Positions 54,014 through 62,164 of a DNA stretch of 64,000 nucleotides are shown one piece after another. The notes below the pieces were generated by a model. That model saw only the letters and a program-made list of their open reading frames with translations. It made no database searches and was not told the DNA's origin. Position 1 is the stretch's first letter. Each line of letters opens with the position of its first letter. The translations under genes and the position numbers were made by a program. Source of the DNA: CAVTTH01 sp963737545 (GTDB lineage: Bacteria > Verrucomicrobiota > Verrucomicrobiia > Chthoniobacterales > UBA10450); assembly GCA_963737545.1 (NCBI GenBank), contig CAVTTH010000001.1, forward strand, positions 496,001 through 560,000. The letters are read 5' to 3'.

Positions 54014-56992
54014 TCACTCTTGCTCTCGTTCAAGAAAAGAGCGCGCCTTCGTCAACGCCTCTTCAATTTTCGCGACGTCTGTACCACCACCTTGCGCCAG
54101 CTCGGGCCGTCCGCCGCCGCGTCCGTCTACGATGGGCGCGATCTCTTGAATCAACTTTCCCGCCTGAAATTTCGACGTCAGCTCTTTCGGGACTGCTGCG
54201 ATCAATGCCACGCGTCCATCCACTGCCCCCGCTAAAAAAATGGGACCGGCGAACTTTGTTTTCAATGCATCGACCACAGCTTGCAGCAATTTGCCATCGG
54301 CCTCTCGCACCAGAGCTACACAAGCGCTTTTCCCGGCGTGCGACTCCGCCAGTCCATTCGCGATCGTACTCGCGCGACTTTGCATTTCAGCTCCTGCCGC
54401 CTTTGCGCGTTGCTTTTCCCACTCACGAACCTCGGCCTCCAGCTTTTCGAGATGCGCGTTCCGCGCGTCCACACTCTCCAGCATTTCTTTTGTTTCGAGT
54501 TCGCTCGAAAACGCGGGCAACGCAGCGACATCGCGTTTCTTGCGCTTCAGTGCCTCAAATTTTTCCTGCTGCTTTGTCGCTTCCTGTTGCGCCCAACTGC
54601 GCGCCGCATCCCCCGCCACCGCTTCGATTCGACGAATTCCCGCCGCGATTGCTTCCTCCCGTACGATGCGAAATGGGCCGATCTCACCCGTCGCACGCAC
54701 ATGCGTGCCGCCACAAAGCTCCATCGAGTAACCGTTCAGAGCTTGCCGTTCTCCGCCGATTTGCAGCACCCGTACCGTGTCGCCGTACTTGTCACCAAAG
54801 AATTGGATAATGTCCCCGTGCTTCTTCGCTTCCACGTACGGAATTTCCTTCCACGAAACCGGAGCACTCTCTGTGATCTTTTCGTTCACGAGGTTTTCGA
54901 CTTCGCGCTTTTGCTGCGGCGTAAGTGGGGCGCTCGAAAAATCGAAGGTCAGCTTTTCCGGACCAACATAACTCCCCTTCTGTGCCACATCGCGCGACAC
55001 GACTTGATGCAATGCCCAGTGCAGGAGGTGCGTGACCGTGTGGTGTCCCTGGACCGCGCGGCGGCGGGCGGCATCGACGGCGATGCGTACAGCTTCGCCA
55101 GCCTCGGGTGCGCGGCCGTCAGTAACTTTCGCGCGATGAATGAAAACGTCGCCGCTCTTCTGCGTGTCGAGCACAGTCAGTCGCCCCACTTCGGTGCGAT
55201 CATGGCCGGGCACGTGCAGCAGCCCATGATCGCCGACTTGGCCGCCCATCTCGGCGTAGCACGCGGTGCGGTCGAGCACGACGTTCAACTCGCCTTCCTT
55301 TTTACCCGGGGTGACAGCTGCAACGACCGCTTCGGTTTCGAGAAAATCATAGCCAAGGAATTTGGTCGGCGCGACCTGGAGGTTCTCATCGGAAACAGTG
55401 ATGGCCTCCTTTTTTTGCGCGGCGCGAGCGCGAGCGCGCTGCTCGTCCATCAGTTTTTCAAACTCCGCGACATCGACAGTGAGTCCGCGCTCGCGGGCCA
55501 TGAGTTCGGTGAGGTCGAGCGGGAAGCCGTAGGTGTCGTAGAGTTTGAACGCAAACTTGCCGGTTAATCTCCGTCCGTCCATTGCCGAGATGATGTCCAG
55601 CTGTGTCGGCGATCCCACATTCGTGATGGTCCCAATGTTACGATCGTCGTCTGCGGGTGCGAACGCAGTCGCGGTTTGGAATACCTCGATCCCCCGATCC
55701 AACGTTTTGTTAAACGCCTCCTCTTCCCGTCGCAACACTTCCTCTACATGCTTTTGCTTCGTGTCGATTTCGGGGAAGACCTCGTCCATCTGCTGCGCGA
55801 GGGCGTCAACCAGTCTAAAGAAGAACGGCTCGTGAAAGCCAAGCGTGCGGCCGTAGCGGACGGCGCGGCGCAGGATTCGGCGTAATACGTAACCGCGGCC
55901 TTCGTTCGACGGAGTGATTCCATCCGCAATGGCGAAACTCAGCGTGCGGATGTGATCGGCGATGACACGGAAGGCGATGTCGATTTTTTCTTGTTCAGGA
56001 TCTGAGGAGCGCACGCCGCTGGCGTGCCCCTCGCGGCGGCTCGCCGCGAGGTCGCCTTCCGCAGAAGTTCGCGATGGCGAGCCGCCGTCGCCCGCACCCG
56101 AGCCGGGTGCGCTCCCCAATCCTGGGAGCGTTGATCGGTAACGCTTGCCGCTGAGCTTTTCGATCTCGTCGAAGATCGGACGAAAAACATCCGTCTCGTA
56201 GTTCGAGATTGTACCAGAAAAATCGGTGAAATTGTTCGTTCCCTGAATCATTGCGGTCACCCGTTCGAAACCCATGCCGGTATCGACGTGACGTTGCGGC
56301 AGCGGAGAAAACGTTCCATCCGCATTGGCGTTGAACTGGATGAAAACCAGATTCCAAATCTCGATGCAACGCGCGTCGCCGGCGTTAACGAGTGATCCCC
56401 GCGTGTCGCCTGCAGGAGTGAGATCAACGTGTAACTCGGAGCACGGACCGCACGGGCCGGTATCGCCCATCATCCAGAAGTTGTCCGCTTTGTTCCCGTT
56501 CACGACGTGAATCGCCGGATCAAGATCGGCGTCGCGAAATAGCCGTGCCCAATGATCGTGCGCCTCCTGATCAAACTCGCTCGGCTCGCCCGAACCCGGT
56601 TTGTAAACGGTGGCGTAAAGACGTTGCGGCGGAAGTTTCCAACGATCGACCACCAGTTCCCACGCCCACTCGATTGCTTCCTTCTTGAAGTAATCGCCGA
56701 AGCTCCAGTTCCCGAGCATCTCAAAAAATGTGTGGTGATAGGTATCGAGCCCCACGTCCTCGAGATCGTTATGTTTGCCGCCGGCGCGAATGCACTTTTG
56801 CGTGTCGGCCGTTCGCGGCGGATTCCATGGCGGCTTCTGCTGCCCGAGAAAAATCGGCACAAACTGATTCATGCCCGCGTTCGTGAAAAGCAGGTTCGGC
56901 GAATCAGGCAGAAGCGACGACGACGGCACGATGGTGTGCTGTTTCTCGCGAAAGAAATCGAGAAAGGATTGGCGGATTTCGTCTGAGGTCAT
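54014..56992 (-). CDS. alaS: Alanyl-tRNA synthetase with in-frame repeat-derived insertion
   Basis: A 992-residue class II synthetase. Catalytic-domain words are LFTNAGMNQFVPIFLG, the HHTFFEMLGNWSFGDYFKKEAI stretch and WNLVFIQFNA. The editing site has H-H-x3-H (GHHTVTHLLHWAL) and CGGTHV, and the C-terminal coiled/oligomer domain is present. Residues ~285-330 (GLGSAPGSGAGDGGSP..., ending SSDPEQE) are low-complexity and lie just before KIDIAFRVIADHIRTL, where other AlaRS have only a short loop. That segment is encoded by a run of hairpins (56011-56129). The frame stays open. It probably tolerates the insertion in a surface loop (inference). Confidence 0.95.
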   Translation of the reverse strand: MTSDEIRQSFLDFFREKQHTIVPSSSLLPDSPNLLFTNAGMNQFVPIFLGQQKPPWNPPRTADTQKCIRAGGKHNDLEDVGLDTYHHTFFEMLGNWSFGDYFKKEAIEWAWELVVDRWKLPPQRLYATVYKPGSGEPSEFDQEAHDHWARLFRDADLDPAIHVVNGNKADNFWMMGDTGPCGPCSELHVDLTPAGDTRGSLVNAGDARCIEIWNLVFIQFNANADGTFSPLPQRHVDTGMGFERVTAMIQGTNNFTDFSGTISNYETDVFRPIFDEIEKLSGKRYRSTLPGLGSAPGSGAGDGGSPSRTSAEGDLAASRREGHASGVRSSDPEQEKIDIAFRVIADHIRTLSFAIADGITPSNEGRGYVLRRILRRAVRYGRTLGFHEPFFFRLVDALAQQMDEVFPEIDTKQKHVEEVLRREEEAFNKTLDRGIEVFQTATAFAPADDDRNIGTITNVGSPTQLDIISAMDGRRLTGKFAFKLYDTYGFPLDLTELMARERGLTVDVAEFEKLMDEQRARARAAQKKEAITVSDENLQVAPTKFLGYDFLETEAVVAAVTPGKKEGELNVVLDRTACYAEMGGQVGDHGLLHVPGHDRTEVGRLTVLDTQKSGDVFIHRAKVTDGRAPEAGEAVRIAVDAARRRAVQGHHTVTHLLHWALHQVVSRDVAQKGSYVGPEKLTFDFSSAPLTPQQKREVENLVNEKITESAPVSWKEIPYVEAKKHGDIIQFFGDKYGDTVRVLQIGGERQALNGYSMELCGGTHVRATGEIGPFRIVREEAIAAGIRRIEAVAGDAARSWAQQEATKQQEKFEALKRKKRDVAALPAFSSELETKEMLESVDARNAHLEKLEAEVREWEKQRAKAAGAEMQSRASTIANGLAESHAGKSACVALVREADGKLLQAVVDALKTKFAGPIFLAGAVDGRVALIAAVPKELTSKFQAGKLIQEIAPIVDGRGGGRPELAQGGGTDVAKIEEALTKARSFLEREQE
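56011..56129. repeat. Array of five hairpins inside alaS
   Basis: In order on the plus strand: GCACGCC-gct-GGCGTGC (56011-56027); a ten-pair stem CCTCGCGGCG around gct (56029-56051); GCGATGGC-gagcc-GCCGTCGC (56072-56091, one G-T pair); GCACCCG-agc-CGGGTGC (56094-56110); GCTCCC-N7-GGGAGC (56111-56129). Five stems in 119 bases of coding DNA is far beyond chance and coincides exactly with the unusual insertion in the protein. Confidence 0.85.
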
Positions 56993-57116
56993 GGGGCGAA
57001 TGGGAGGTTAGCGCGAATCGCGAAGTTTTCATCCGCGCACGTCCGCGCAAGCAACCGCTAAAAATTGGCAATCCGTCGGCAGCGCGCCGCTGCGACGCCT
57101 GTTATGAATTCTGCAG

Positions 57117-57986
57117 ATGCGAATATTCTGCAATCGATCCGGACACACGGCGGTCGCCGCAGCAATTCTCGTTTGGGCTGCGTCCACGATGCGCGCGGAC
57201 GAACAGCTCTTCGGTTTCGTGCGCGGAGCGGAGACGCTGCCGGCGAAGCGTTCGGAGTTTTACCAATTCTTCACCCTGCACCAAGGCAAGGCCGAGGGAA
57301 CCTACTACGGCTCCGATTTCGAGTCGGAATTCGAATATGGCTTTACCGATCGTTTCCAGGCCAGCATCGCCATTGATCAGCATTATTTTTACAACAAAGG
57401 TGTCGATGGCGACCGCGATGCGCTCGACGATACCGACGCCTATCGCTTCGGCGGCGTGCTCCTCTCCGGCAAATATCGATTGCTCAGTCCCTTCAAAGAT
57501 CCGATCGGCCTCGCCCTTCGCCTGGAGAGCGGCTACCTCTGGAATGACGAAGTGGACGGCTTGCCGCAGAGCGAGTTTCTGATCAAACCGGAACTCGATT
57601 TGCAAAAAGATTTCCGCGACGACACGATCATCCTCGCGTTCGATCTCGCGGCCGAATGGGCCTGGGGGAAACAGCCGGCGGAGGAATATTCGAGAGAGTT
57701 TTCCTACGAGGTCGCGCTGGCGGGCGCATATCGTTTCGCGCCGAACTGGTTCATCGGTCTGGAGAGCCACATGCGCGCGGAGTATCCGCTCTTCGATCTT
57801 TATTTCTTCGAGCACCGCGTGATCTACGCCGGCCCGAGCCTGCACTACTCACAGAAGAATTGGTGGGCGACGCTGACTTGGAGCCGTCAGGTCTTCGGCA
57901 AAGGCGTGGGCGAACCTTCGGACCACCTGACTTTTGCGGAGGAAGCGCGGAACCTTTTTCAACTGAAGATCGGGATAAACTTTTGA
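57117..57986 (+). CDS. Outer-membrane beta-barrel protein (DUF6662-like)
   Basis: A 289-residue protein with a signal peptide (cut near MRADE, residue ~27). Many alternating strands follow (TYYGSDFESEFEYGFTDRFQASIAI, GGVLLSGKYRLLSPFKDPIGLALRLESGYLW, NWWATLTWSRQVFG), ending in FQLKIGINF with a terminal Phe. The stop overlaps the TTG start of the FMN-binding gene. I associate this family with the redox cassette that follows. A role as a porin or anchoring barrel is inference. Confidence 0.8.
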   Translation: MRIFCNRSGHTAVAAAILVWAASTMRADEQLFGFVRGAETLPAKRSEFYQFFTLHQGKAEGTYYGSDFESEFEYGFTDRFQASIAIDQHYFYNKGVDGDRDALDDTDAYRFGGVLLSGKYRLLSPFKDPIGLALRLESGYLWNDEVDGLPQSEFLIKPELDLQKDFRDDTIILAFDLAAEWAWGKQPAEEYSREFSYEVALAGAYRFAPNWFIGLESHMRAEYPLFDLYFFEHRVIYAGPSLHYSQKNWWATLTWSRQVFGKGVGEPSDHLTFAEEARNLFQLKIGINF

Positions 57987-58504
57987 ACAAATCTCAATTT
58001 TTCTTCACCGCGTTGCCGTTGACCGCGCTCGTGGCGCCGACCTTCGCCGTCACCTATCTCTCGACCGAACAGGCACAGAAGGAGATTTTTCCCGGCAAGA
58101 CATTTGCGGCTATGCCGCTCAAGCTGACGGCGGAGCAACGCCGAAGGATCGAGCAACAAAGTCACGCGCGACTTTTGCACGATGAACAGCGCGTGTGGCG
58201 TGTGAGCGGCGGCGGCTGGTTTATCGTCGATGAGGTAATCGGCAAACATGAATACATCACCTATGCCGTGGGCCTGAACGCAGACGGGGCCGTTCGCGGA
58301 CTTGAGATCATGGAATATCGCGAGAGCTACGGGGGCGAAGTTCGGGATCCAAAATGGCGCGCTCAATTCACTGGGAAAACAAAATCGGCGCCACTCCAAC
58401 TTGATAGGGATATTCAGAACATCAGCGGCGCAACGCTCTCCTCTCGTCACATCGCCGACGGCATGCGGCGCTTGCTTGCTTTGTACGATGTCGCGCTTCA
58501 TTGA
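57983..58504 (+). CDS. Exported FMN-binding (flavinylated) domain protein
   Basis: The TTG at 57983 overlaps the preceding stop and starts a signal peptide (LNKSQFFFTALPLTALVAPTFA). The mature domain holds the flavinylation site as NISGATLSSRHIADGMRRLL, in which a Thr of the S-G-A-T motif receives FMN by a phosphoester bond. ITYAVGLNADGAVRGLEIMEYRESYGGEV is the usual FMN-binding strand pair. Length ~173 residues. The next gene is the FMN transferase ApbE, overlapping by 17 bases, so this is almost certainly its substrate. Confidence 0.9.
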   Translation: MNKSQFFFTALPLTALVAPTFAVTYLSTEQAQKEIFPGKTFAAMPLKLTAEQRRRIEQQSHARLLHDEQRVWRVSGGGWFIVDEVIGKHEYITYAVGLNADGAVRGLEIMEYRESYGGEVRDPKWRAQFTGKTKSAPLQLDRDIQNISGATLSSRHIADGMRRLLALYDVALH

Positions 58505-59372
58505 ATTACGCCGCGCGCGCCCGCTGCTCGGCACGTACGTAGAAGTTCTCGCGCGGACGCGGGACGAATCCTGTGCCCGGCGCGGCGTGCACGCCGCTTT
58601 TGCCGCGATTACCGAGGTACATCGATTGATGAGTTTTCACGACGCATCGAGTGACGTGAGCCGACTGAATCGCGAAGCATTCCGCAAGCCGATCCTTGTT
58701 CACAATTGGACCTGGCAGGTGCTGTCGCGGGCCCATGAATTCTCGGTCAGAAGCGAGGGCGCGTTCGACATCACGATCGCGCCGCTCCTGAGCAAGTGGG
58801 GCTATCTGCCGCGAGGTTGTTCCACCAATGCCGCAGCAACTTTTCGCGATATCATTCTCGGACCCGATTGCATGATTCGCTTCACGCGGCCGCTCTCGAT
58901 TGATCTCGGCGGCATCGCCAAAGGTTTCGCGGTCGACTGTGGGGTAAACTCCTTGCTGGCAGCAGGGATCAAAAGCGGAATCGTCAATGCCGGTGGCGAT
59001 CTACGGGCTTTCGGAGCAGAATCACAACAGGTTTATCTGCGCGATCCGAGCAAGCCTGGCCACGCGAGAGGAATTGTTCGCTTGCAGAATCGAGCGATTG
59101 CCACATCTGGAATTTATTTCACCAGGAAAACGCGCGGCGGCGTCTTAGTGAGTCCTCTCGTCGATGGAAAAACACGTCGGCCGCTCGTCGACAACATCAG
59201 CGTCGCAGTCAGCGCTTCGGATTGTTTAACGGCAGATGCGTTGACGAAGATCGTGCTGACGCGGAGCAAAGGATCTTGCGCTCTCCTGCACACCTACGGC
59301 GCGGACGCCGTTATTCTTGAACGCGGTAAAGTTCCCCGCGTCCTTGCCAAACATGCGCCGGAACTCAGCTAA
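58488..59372 (+). CDS. apbE: FAD:protein FMN transferase (ApbE)
   Basis: A ~294-residue enzyme starting MSRFIELRRARPLLGTYVEV. It contains EVHRLMSFHDASSDVSRLN, the FAD/Mg site SIDLGGIAKGFAVD, GGDLRAFG, and ATSGIYFTRK plus SASDCLTADALTKI. It attaches FMN to Thr of exported FMN-binding domains. No lipobox or signal peptide is evident at the chosen start, which is unusual for the lipoprotein ApbE class; either export is by another route or the enzyme acts before secretion. It overlaps both neighbours, a tight operon. Confidence 0.92.
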   Translation: MSRFIELRRARPLLGTYVEVLARTRDESCARRGVHAAFAAITEVHRLMSFHDASSDVSRLNREAFRKPILVHNWTWQVLSRAHEFSVRSEGAFDITIAPLLSKWGYLPRGCSTNAAATFRDIILGPDCMIRFTRPLSIDLGGIAKGFAVDCGVNSLLAAGIKSGIVNAGGDLRAFGAESQQVYLRDPSKPGHARGIVRLQNRAIATSGIYFTRKTRGGVLVSPLVDGKTRRPLVDNISVAVSASDCLTADALTKIVLTRSKGSCALLHTYGADAVILERGKVPRVLAKHAPELS

Positions 59373-59868
59373 GCTCAGTAACCGGCACAAGATCTGGCTC
59401 TATGGCGTGACGTTCCTAGTTTACACGACCGGGGCGGCCTGGGCATGGCTGCATTATTTCGGCGCTCGAGCAGATGAACTTGCTTCGCGCTCTGCCGCCG
59501 AGCCGTGGATGATGAGACTTCATGGCGCCGGAGCGATGGTCACTCTCGTTATCCTCGGAACGCTGCTTCCAAGCCACATTCGCTTTGCCTGGCACGCGCG
59601 CCGGAATCGTCCGAATGGCATCGCACTCATCCTCTTCTTTGTCTTTCTCGTCGTGAGCGGATACGGACTTTACTACTTCAGCAATGAGCATCTCCGATCA
59701 TGGACGGGCTGGTCGCATCTCGCGGTCGGTCTCGCGCTTCCCGCGATGATTATCCTTCACATTTGGTCTGGCCGCCGATGTCCGGTCCAAAAGGTTCGCC
59801 CCACCGTCGAGTCAAAGGCGGGCACCACTATTTTATCGTCATCGTTCAACGTGAGCGATCATCCGTGA
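59353..59868 (+). CDS. Membrane protein, possible cytochrome b-like electron donor
   Basis: A ~171-residue protein with four predicted helices: IWLYGVTFLVYTTGAAWAW, MMRLHGAGAMVTLVILGTLLPSHIRFAW, ALILFFVFLVVSGYGLYYF and SHLAVGLALPAMIILHIW. Histidines within or next to the helices (LHGAG, LPSHIRFAWH, WSHLAVG, ILHIW) are spaced as in di-haem b-type membrane proteins (DUF4405-like). The gene overlaps apbE by 20 bases. It could pass electrons from quinol to the flavinylated protein (inference). Haem binding is not proven. Confidence 0.7.
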   Translation: MRRNSAKLSNRHKIWLYGVTFLVYTTGAAWAWLHYFGARADELASRSAAEPWMMRLHGAGAMVTLVILGTLLPSHIRFAWHARRNRPNGIALILFFVFLVVSGYGLYYFSNEHLRSWTGWSHLAVGLALPAMIILHIWSGRRCPVQKVRPTVESKAGTTILSSSFNVSDHP

Positions 59869-60445
59869 CCGATTTGCGGTTCAATCTACGAGCAAATTCA
59901 TCTTTGTTTTCCTGCCAGGTGTGGTCGGGGTCGCCCGGGAGCGGTCCCCAAAGCAGGCGCCCGGAGCGCCGCCAGTTATCCAGCATGATACCCTGCTCGA
60001 AAGGCTGGTCTCGGGCGGTGACGACGATGACATTATGCTCAGTGTCTGTGCCCGCATCAGATTCGGCCCAGTGGAGATCGAGCGTTTGAAACTTCTGCGC
60101 ATCCAACCGGAGCAGTAACTCGGCCGCGAATTGATAGCAGTAGCCGCCTTTTTTCACTCCGATGTTTATGAGGAAAGATTGCATGGTGGGCGACGACACC
60201 ATTTGCCACTTCTGGGCGAGTTCGCGTCCCGTTGTGTAGGCGATATAGGTGACGCGCCGAGCTTCGTCTGGACTGACGCGCGGGCCGAGAACAACGAGTC
60301 GTTTCGTTAGGACCGGATCCTCCGCCGAAGTGGCGAGGAACAGGCCCCAACGCCCCCGCGCATCAGCCAGCGGAGTATATGTCACGTATGCTGCTGCCAG
60401 CGCGAAGATGGCGAGATTGGAGTAGAGCCGCCGCGGAAAAAACAT
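59846..60445 (-). CDS. Membrane-anchored protein with thiol-hydrolase-like Cys/His/Asp pattern
   Basis: A ~199-residue protein with an N-terminal helix (LYSNLAIFALAAAYVTYTP). The remainder has KKGGYCYQFAAELLLRL, DTEHNVIVVTA and GIMLDNWRRSG. The Cys, His and Asp order and spacing recall transglutaminase/NlpC-like thiol hydrolases. I cannot place it in a named family. The ATG at 60445 is chosen over a TTG seven codons upstream. It is convergent with the membrane-protein gene, overlapping by 23 bases. A TCGTTAGG octamer lies at 60304. Confidence 0.65.
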   Translation of the reverse strand: MFFPRRLYSNLAIFALAAAYVTYTPLADARGRWGLFLATSAEDPVLTKRLVVLGPRVSPDEARRVTYIAYTTGRELAQKWQMVSSPTMQSFLINIGVKKGGYCYQFAAELLLRLDAQKFQTLDLHWAESDAGTDTEHNVIVVTARDQPFEQGIMLDNWRRSGRLLWGPLPGDPDHTWQENKDEFARRLNRKSVTDDRSR

Positions 60446-60565
60446 ATTGCTTAGAAACTCAAGCAATAACCTTCTGACCGAAAGTCGGGGGATGTCTAAT
60501 CCTAAGGGAACTACCTCCGCGACCTCGAGCCAAAGGCGGGCGCCACATTACCGCCACGGCAATGC

Positions 60566-61606
60566 CTATTTCTTCTCTTCGTCGAGCTTCGCTTTCACCG
60601 CAGTCTCTATCTCTTCGTAAAGCGCAGGATCATTTTTCAATGCTTCCTTCCCGGCGTCGCGGCCCTGGGCGAGCTGTGTCCCTTTGTAGCTGAGCCACGA
60701 GCCACGCTTTTCTATGATCTGCTTTTCCAGTGCGAGATCGAGCAGCGCACCGGTCGATGAAATGCCTTCGTTATACATGATGTCGAACTCGGCCTCCGTG
60801 AAAGGCGGCGCGACTTTGTTCTTCACGATCTTGACGCGGGTGCGATTGCCGGTGACGACGCCATCCGTTTGCTTGATTGCGCCAATGCGACGGATGTCGA
60901 TCCGAACGCTAGCGTAAAACTTCAGCGCTTTCCCGCCGGGCGTCGTTTCCGGATTGCCGAACATCACACCGATCTTCTCCCGAATTTGATTTGTGAAAAT
61001 GCAACAGGTGCGCGCTTTCGAAATAAGCGAAGTAAGCTTGCGCAGCGCCGCGCTCATTAGCCGCGCCTGGGCGCCAACGGTAACATCACCAATCTCGCCT
61101 TCGAGTTCCGCTTTGGTCACAAGCGCCGCGACGGAATCGACTACAATCACATCGAGCGCATTGGAGCGAACCAGCGTTTCGCAAATTCGCAGCGCTTCTT
61201 CTCCGGAACTTGGCTGCGACACGAGGAGGTCGTCCAGATTAACACCAAGTTTTCGGGCGTATTGAGGATCGAGCGCGTGCTCCACATCGATAAAGGCAGC
61301 GAGCCCCCCTCTTTTTTGAGCCTGCGCAATCACGGTCAGCGTGAGCGTGGTCTTTCCCGACGATTCCGGCCCGAAAACCTCCACGACCCGGCCGCGAGGG
61401 AAACCGCCCACGCCAAGCGCACGATCGATCAAAATATTTCCGGTCGGAATGACATCGATGTCCACGATCTTATCGTCACCCAGCCGCATGATCGCGCCGT
61501 CGCCGTAATCCTTGGCAATCTGTTGAATGGCAAGATCAAGGTTCTTGTTGCGCGCGGTTGTGAGTTTGTCCTTCTCTGATGTTTTTTCTTCGATCTTGGT
61601 GGCCAT
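60566..61606 (-). CDS. recA: Recombinase A
   Basis: A 346-residue protein of normal length. It has Walker A GPESSGKTT, Walker B VIVVDSVAALV, loop L2 words FTNQIREKIGVMFGNPETTPGGKALKFYASVR and the C-terminal KNKVAPPFTEAEFDIMYNEG. The ATG at 61606 (MATKIEEKT) is chosen; an extension to 61705 covers the promoter. RecA drives strand exchange and LexA self-cleavage. No TGTTC-N4-GAACA box is visible in the 140 bases upstream. Confidence 0.97.
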   Translation of the reverse strand: MATKIEEKTSEKDKLTTARNKNLDLAIQQIAKDYGDGAIMRLGDDKIVDIDVIPTGNILIDRALGVGGFPRGRVVEVFGPESSGKTTLTLTVIAQAQKRGGLAAFIDVEHALDPQYARKLGVNLDDLLVSQPSSGEEALRICETLVRSNALDVIVVDSVAALVTKAELEGEIGDVTVGAQARLMSAALRKLTSLISKARTCCIFTNQIREKIGVMFGNPETTPGGKALKFYASVRIDIRRIGAIKQTDGVVTGNRTRVKIVKNKVAPPFTEAEFDIMYNEGISSTGALLDLALEKQIIEKRGSWLSYKGTQLAQGRDAGKEALKNDPALYEEIETAVKAKLDEEKK

Positions 61607-61691
61607 ACGGAGTTCCTGTTTAGTACGTCCCGGTGAGAGATTCGCCAAGCAGAAAAGGAATTTGATTTCGAAGGCCAACCCTGAAAAGCAA

Positions 61692-61723
61692 AAGGTCGCA
61701 GGCACCTGCGGGCCTGCGACCTT
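61692..61723 (-). terminator. Rho-independent terminator of the downstream small heat-shock gene
   Basis: The stem AAGGTCGCAGGC / GCCTGCGACCTT (12 pairs) has an eight-base loop. Read on the minus strand it is followed by TTTTGCTTTT. It lies 24 bases after the stop of the Hsp20 gene ending at 61748 and separates it from recA. Confidence 0.85.
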
Positions 61724-61747
61724 CTTAAGCCGGAATCCGCTTCGAAC

Positions 61748-62113
61748 TCAGGAAACCGCAATTTTTCGCGGTTTCACTCGCTCAGCTTTCGGCAGCGTCA
61801 GCGTTGCGACGCCCTGGTCGATCCGAGCGACGATCTTCGCCGTATCAATCGAAGGATCCAGCTCGAAGCTGCGTCGGAAATTCTCCGAACGCGATTCACG
61901 ATGAATCAGCGAGCCATTAACATCCGGGATCGAGCGCCGACCCACAATCGTCAGCTCGTTATTCTCGATTGAAATCTCGAGACCTTCCTTACTGACCCCC
62001 GGCATTTCGACCTGGAGCGTGTAGCCGTCACCGTTTTCCGTAACGCTGGCCGCCGGCGCAATAGACTGATCGCTTCGACGGTCATTCTTATTTTCTCGGA
62101 CCAAAGTGTTCAT
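61748..62113 (-). CDS. Small heat-shock protein (Hsp20), second of two
   Basis: A 121-residue alpha-crystallin domain protein: GDGYTLQVEMPGVSKEGLEISIENNELTIVG, then SFELDPSIDTAKIVARIDQGVATLTLPKAE. The N-terminal arm is short and polar. A strong AAAGGAA ribosome-binding site precedes the ATG. It follows the other Hsp20 gene by 51 bases and is closed by a clear terminator, so the pair forms one transcript. Confidence 0.93.
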   Translation of the reverse strand: MNTLVRENKNDRRSDQSIAPAASVTENGDGYTLQVEMPGVSKEGLEISIENNELTIVGRRSIPDVNGSLIHRESRSENFRRSFELDPSIDTAKIVARIDQGVATLTLPKAERVKPRKIAVS

Positions 62114-62164
62114 AATATTCCTTTCAATTTCGCGAGCGGAGGCAAGTCTGCCCCGCCTTGTTGA

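Noticed and set aside
54281..55567. A 428-residue open frame opposite alaS
   Set aside because: AlaRS editing motifs are encoded on the other strand; the frame is a GC-driven shadow.
61607..61705. N-terminal extension of RecA
   Set aside because: The 33 added residues are hydrophobic and unlike any RecA, and they cover the promoter; the family start MATKIEEKT fits.
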